This document shows, one piece after another, positions 59,701 through 64,000 of a stretch of 64,000 bases of DNA. A program made the translations under genes and the position numbers. The stretch is from assembly GCA_038501785.1 (NCBI GenBank), contig JBAMJR010000102.1, forward strand, positions 1,619,001 through 1,683,000, in the 5' to 3' direction. The notes beneath the pieces were generated by a model. The model was not told the origin of the DNA. It saw only the letters and a list, made by a program, of their open reading frames with translations, and did not search any database. The stretch comes from Myoxocephalus aenaeus (lineage: Eukaryota; Chordata; Actinopteri; Perciformes; Cottidae). Within the stretch, counting starts at the first letter, position 1. Every line of letters begins with the position of its first letter.

Positions 59701-60300
59701 CTTTAAGGGGAGAAAAAATCAAGCGTCTAGACTTGGGGCGGCTTTTTGCTGTGAGAGTGAATTAAGTGGCGTTAACCCTCCTGTTGTGTTCCTTTCTTAG
59801 GTACAGCAAAGATGTCAATGTGACCCAGTCCATGTTAATCATCCAAAAGTTATCAGAAACCAAACAATCCTAATAAATATAGTTTGTACTTTATCACCAA
59901 CAACATACATTAAATCAGTATGTATTGGAATGGAGTCATTCACCCCTCCATAGATCATAGTTCAATTAGGATAACTCATTCATGAATAATACATGTTCAA
60001 ACTATTTTAGGTACATTGTAAAAAATAACTAACTAGATATACTTTGTATTAGTTTACCACAACATTTATTTGCATTTTGAAACTTTCTTTTTGGCTTTTT
60101 ACTCGCAAATATTTGACTGCACTCACAGGAACAAACGTAACTGCCGTCAACTTGAGTTCCCTTTACTTCACCACTTCACCCAAGCTGCATGATAACAAAT
60201 GACATCAACACATTCAAAATGACTAAACACCATTGGAGCTTATCGATCAGCCGCATATTACCGGATTTCGGAACGCATCCCTACCTTTACATATCGTAAA
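56710..60300. other. unique-looking non-coding DNA
   Basis: The 172-codon plus ORF at 56678-57196 starts inside repeat copy C and has no recognised domain. A purine-rich block lies at about 58150-58290. The GTTAACCCTCCTGTTGTGTT at about 59781 recalls the end of a fish TTAA-flanked MITE, but no matching right end was found. Confidence 0.4.
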
Positions 60301-60420
60301 ACAGAAAGCCAGTGTCCTTTCCGGGCCGCTGTAGAAACATGGCGGTGCAAGATGGCGGCCTCCGTGGAAGACGACCCGCTCCCTTCGTAGAAATAAATGG
60401 CTTTTACTACGAAAACACTA
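60301..60420 (+). repeat. possible dispersed repeat with ATGGCGG motifs
   Basis: GTAGAAACATGGCGGTGCAA and AAGATGGCGGCC (60349-60360) form a recognisable block that I recall from other fish loci. AAGATGGCGGC is also a YY1-type binding motif. Boundaries and class are unknown. Confidence 0.35.
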
Positions 60421-60429
60421 TGATTCAGA

Positions 60430-61925
60430 CGCTGAGGGGCTCTGACTAACGTCGGTATTTGATGAGTTGAGAGAGTTGAAATGACTGCGCTTGTCAGCAG
60501 TTAAACAGCTTTTCTTTAAGCGTGTCTCTACATTCTCTCTATTTCTTTCCTCTCTGATCATTTGATTAATGTTGGCCTCTCACAGAGGTGCACCTACTTT
60601 GCCTGACCGCGTCAGAACCACCACTCGAGTGGTAAATAATTGTGCAGCACTCTGGAAACACACAATCGCATCCGTAAAAATTAAAGACTGCCGACACACA
60701 AAGTATTCCTTCTGCTGAACGATGGGTATCGAGCTTTAATTACCTGGAAGGGAAAGCACTTAGTGTCAAAGAGTTATACTATTTATTGTGAATGGGTTTA
60801 TAGTTACACTTGACGGAGAAGGTTCTGCTCTCGAGGGAGCTCCCTAAAGGATTCTGCCAGCAGCACTAAATCCCCCGGAGCAGAGTGCACATATACAATT
60901 CATGGCACACAGATAAATGACATCATAGCATTCCTCCACAAAACCTCCTCCTAATGTCTTCATTGTGACCGGTTCTCTCTCGTCACCCTAAAGCAAATCA
61001 GCTGATGTGATATTACCAATCAGCTGTAAAAGTATGAGCTGTTGATCAATAATGCATCCACGACTTCAAAGTTCCGTCTGAGCTGACGCGATGCTCCATT
61101 TGCGTGTGACACCGTCGGTGAGGACGGCCCATTCATTCAACCCGGCACACACTCTGCCTTAATCGCTTTAAAGATTTAAATTTAATGAGCATTTAAATGT
61201 GTGGCAGATGAAAAATTTATAGCGGAGTCCAAGAGAGTGAACTCAGCAGAAGTGAGAGGAGCTTACGTGATTTAGAAGTTTGTTTTTGTGTCTCCAGCGA
61301 GAACAGACACAACAAACGCTCTGCGCGGTTCTGATTCTCAGAACGGCAAACAAAGAAATAATGTGATGAAAAATTAAATGCTAAGCAGAATAAAAGGATA
61401 ATAGCTTGGGAATCTTGGGTGTTTAGTCGAGAAGTATACTGTATACGTCTCATGAGCTCAAACGATGAAGAAGAGCAGCCGGGGAGGAAGAAACAACAAA
61501 ACACAACAGAATACAACAGTCTGAAGACCTTTCCCCTGTACAGTGTTTCCACTTTGGGAAATCCAATCTCTAAGCTAACCAAGTTGAGTTTTCTGCTTCA
61601 CTGGCGTGAGCCGGCCTGGCCGCTCACCTGCAGTGTAATTAAAGCTAAACAAACTCCATCAATCAGCTGCCATTACCGCAAAGGGGAAGGGAGAAAGGAA
61701 GGGGCAAAAGATGGTGGGAGGGAATGCAGAGCGGGGGATGCTGAAAGGAGGGATGGAGAAACAGAGGACAGAAGAAAAAAGAGAGAGAGACAGAGGGAGG
61801 GAGACGGGGAAAAGAAAACGAAACAATCTGGCCAAATCAGGTTTGGAGTGGAGGGTAGTGAGCAGAGTGATTACAGCAACTAGACTGACTCACCCAGAGA
61901 GAGGGCCCTGGGGAGTGGACTAGGT

Positions 61926-62001
<76 letters not shown>

Positions 62002-62685
62002 TCTGTATATAACTTGCACACAAAGCTGGTCACATAGTATCTCTGTAAAATTCAGAAAACGCTCTATTATTGTCAAAAGCATTTCACATTTGTGAACAGT
62101 AGTAATTCAGTGCCGCAGGCGCCTTATGAACACATGCATATATTACACACACACACAGTTATTGTTCAGTTGAGTGTGTTTGATATTTCCTGATCTCCCC
62201 TGGTGCGTCATGCTGCTGTGACGGGCCCGTCCCTGACTCTGTCAGCGGTCCTAGCTTCCTCCCTCTGAAGTGTCAAGCATCATCTGTGCTCAGGTGCTCC
62301 ACAGTTTATCTTCTGCCTCTCCTCAGCACCCTGCTGATAGATGCTATCTGCGCTGTTATTACCCCTCTAGTAATAAAACAACACTTCTCTCTCCCTGTTT
62401 CGGGCTGTCAGACATTACCTCCCTGCAGTGTTTTTTTTTTTTCAACAGCCCACAATGATTCAAATTCGCCCAAACACATAGCAGCGGTCGGGAGAAAAAG
62501 TTCGAGCCAAATTTAAAAAGATTTTAAAAAAGACAAAAAACTAACAAACAAAGCAAAACATCTCAGTTAGCCTTTCATTTTCTTGACATTTTGTTAGCTT
62601 TGCTTCCTCGATGTTTGGAGTTCCACTGCTAATGTAACAATGATAATGGCACATTTAACCACTTGTAAAACTTAAAAATATATAT
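60430..62685. other. unique-looking non-coding DNA with a CA array and purine-rich run
   Basis: The purine-rich run is at about 61680-61830 (on one strand almost only A and G) and underlies the 154-codon ORF at 61419-61883. No domain recognised. Confidence 0.4.
61926..62000. repeat. (CA)37 microsatellite
   Basis: Pure CA array. Confidence 0.97.
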
Positions 62686-62693
62686 AAATATAT

Positions 62694-62980
62694 TAGGGCT
62701 GGGCACGTTAACGCGTTAAAAATGCGTTAACGCAGCAAAGTATTAACGGCGTTAATTATTCGATCGTGCGTTAACTCTTTTTTTTCTTCATGATATTAAG
62801 CTGTTTTTGTTGTTGTTGTTAACTTGCTGTTGCTCCAGAGTGCCTGTTATATTGTTCTGATAACATTACTTTAAAATAAAAGCACGCAATACACTAGTTT
62901 TTACTTCATTATTGAATTTGGCGCATAATGCGATTAATCGCGATTAATCAGTTACATTTTTTAAACTTTGCCCAGCCCTA
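62694..62980. mobile_element. hAT-like MITE with perfect 8-bp target duplication
   Basis: Begins TAGGGCTGGGCA and ends TGCCCAGCCCTA after four more internal bases. AAATATAT is found directly left (62686-62693) and directly right (62981-62988). Inside are GTTAACGCGTTAAAAATGCG and GCGATTAATCGCGATTAATC, themselves short palindromes. At 287 bp it is non-coding. Termini and TSD are direct observations; TSD length and end sequence fit hAT. Confidence 0.92.
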
Positions 62981-62989
62981 AAATATATT

Positions 62990-64000
62990 TAGTGTAGTAT
63001 TTTATATTTTTAGACCACCAGCGAGTTGAAAGTCCATCTCTATCTAGACATGCAGACAATATGATGTCTGCCTCCAGCACAAAGTACTTGGAAATACTTT
63101 CTCCTGGAGAAATAAGACAAAATAAAACATGTATATATTATTTTTGAAATCATCTTTATTCAGTTTTTTCAGGTTAGAAACATAGACCCTGGACATTTAA
63201 AAGACCCCGAGGTCCTCGCTGCCCCCGTAAATAAGTTGCCTCCTCTCAGACGGGTCTCGCTGCGTCGGGAGGCCGGCTGAGGAGACGGATGCTATGTTTG
63301 GAGCCGGGCGCGGTGACGCCAGCATCCCGGGCCGTGTGACAGTTAGCCGTGACAGTTTGCTGTAATGACCTGAGCTCTCGGCAGGGTGAAGCTTTTGGGG
63401 GGCGGGCGAGCGCAGGAGGAGGAGTGGAGGCAGGGTGGGAGGGTGGGAGGGTGGTGGCTCAGGGTGAGGCATGCAAGAGGGACAGATGCCAGCAGAAACT
63501 GTGGGAGGGGAACGAGTTTCTCTCCAGCCCCGAGGCGGCTAACACTCCAAATACATTACTGTCATAAAGGAGTCCATTCTGGCCAAACATTGGCCCGTCA
63601 CCCACTCTGACTCCCTGCTGTCTGTTCAGTCAGCCAGTGACAGCAGTTAAACAGCTTCTACTTGAGGCACTTTTCCAGACTTTAATGTGGCAACTTCTGA
63701 CTCAAACTTGCCACATAGAGCCCTAATATGTATTTGGTTGTGTTTGCACAATTCCTGACCACTTTAAAAAAAAAACAAAAAAAAACAGTGTTGACACATT
63801 TATATTGATCGAGAAGCGAGGAAAGAAAGATGAGCGGCATTTCCATAAAACGATGCATTAGGATGATGCATCTCGGCTTCGAGCACCTGGCGTCGGGTTT
63901 GTGGTGCGGCGGAGGCCAGCCACGCAGTGACAGAGGAACAAAGTGAGAGGAGGGGAGGGGAATGGAAAGGAAGGAGAGGGGAGGGGGAGGGGGGAAACGG
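62990..64000. other. non-coding DNA, GC-rich then homopurine
   Basis: About 63200-63560 is GC-rich with overlapping ORFs on both strands and no domain. From about 63941 to the window end the plus strand is nearly all purine with several G4-G6 runs. Confidence 0.4.

Noticed and set aside
59771..59830. TTAA-flanked piggyBac-type MITE starting CCCTCCTGTTGTGTTC
   Set aside because: Only a possible left end. No reverse-complement right end or second TTAA was found nearby.
61419..61883. 154-codon plus ORF, Glu/Lys/Arg-rich C-terminus
   Set aside because: The charged tail is the translation of a purine-rich low-complexity run.

Overview
The window looks like gene-poor, non-coding DNA from a teleost fish genome. 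I found no host protein-coding gene I could support. The main evidence for a fish is the repeat content. It includes a fish-type CR1/L2-like LINE with recognisable endonuclease and reverse-transcriptase ORFs, tRNA-derived SINEs of fish type, an Expander/RTE-like LINE tail with AAGGC units, many long (CA)n/(GT)n arrays, hAT- and Harbinger-like MITEs, and a broken copy of a multicopy fish gene family resembling sterile alpha motif domain-containing protein 3-like. Family names come from memory and were not checked by search.

Layout. 1-1.7 kb: a 56-bp hairpin, the first of four copies of a foldback element, and CA arrays. 1.77-4.85 kb: a nearly full-length minus-strand LINE with an intact RT ORF, a frameshifted 5' region and an apparent internal deletion. 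4.88-6.37 kb: a 1.5-kb minisatellite with 17-23 bp units that keeps all three minus frames open; these ORFs are not genes. 7-13.3 kb: LINE 3' tails, GT/CA/GA arrays, copy A of a dispersed repeat and a foldback element that landed in a MITE. 13.8-14.1 kb: a MITE with a target duplication. 15.6-16.4 kb: a dense microsatellite cluster. 19.37-20.04 kb: a large inverted repeat with 200-bp arms. 20.8-21.2 kb: foldback copy 3. 23.6-24.2 kb: a LINE tail and a SINE.

24.3-28.7 kb is the most unusual segment. Two 26-bp inverted repeats enclose an inner inverted-repeat/satellite block, a set of minus-strand exons with good splice sites related to the C-terminal part of SAMD3-like proteins, and a candidate first exon. 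The reading frame is broken by a 7-bp duplication and two 1-bp indels. 32.7-34.2 kb: a GT array, foldback copy 4 and an hAT-like MITE. 37.4-39.6 kb: a candidate solo LTR with TATA box, mini-intron and poly(A) signal, a SINE head, a 5'-truncated LINE, a further LINE-tail repeat and a 41-bp-arm hairpin. 40.75-41.97 kb: copy B of the dispersed repeat, with a Harbinger-like MITE inserted at a TTA that is still single in copy A. 45.0-45.8 kb: a SINE and a solo LTR with a perfect 5-bp target duplication. 50.5-51 kb: a MITE with a (TA)40 core. 56.1-56.7 kb: copy C of the dispersed repeat. 62.69-62.98 kb: an hAT-like MITE with a perfect 8-bp target duplication.

The long stretches between these (about 9-12.6, 21.2-23.6, 28.7-32.6, 34.2-37.4, 42-45, 46-50.5, 51-56 and 56.7-62.6 kb) are mostly single-copy-looking DNA without convincing coding signal. 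They could be intergenic or intronic and could hold conserved regulatory elements, which only alignment to other fish genomes can show. No cooperating host genes can be described; the functional units here are selfish elements and the layers in which they inserted into one another.
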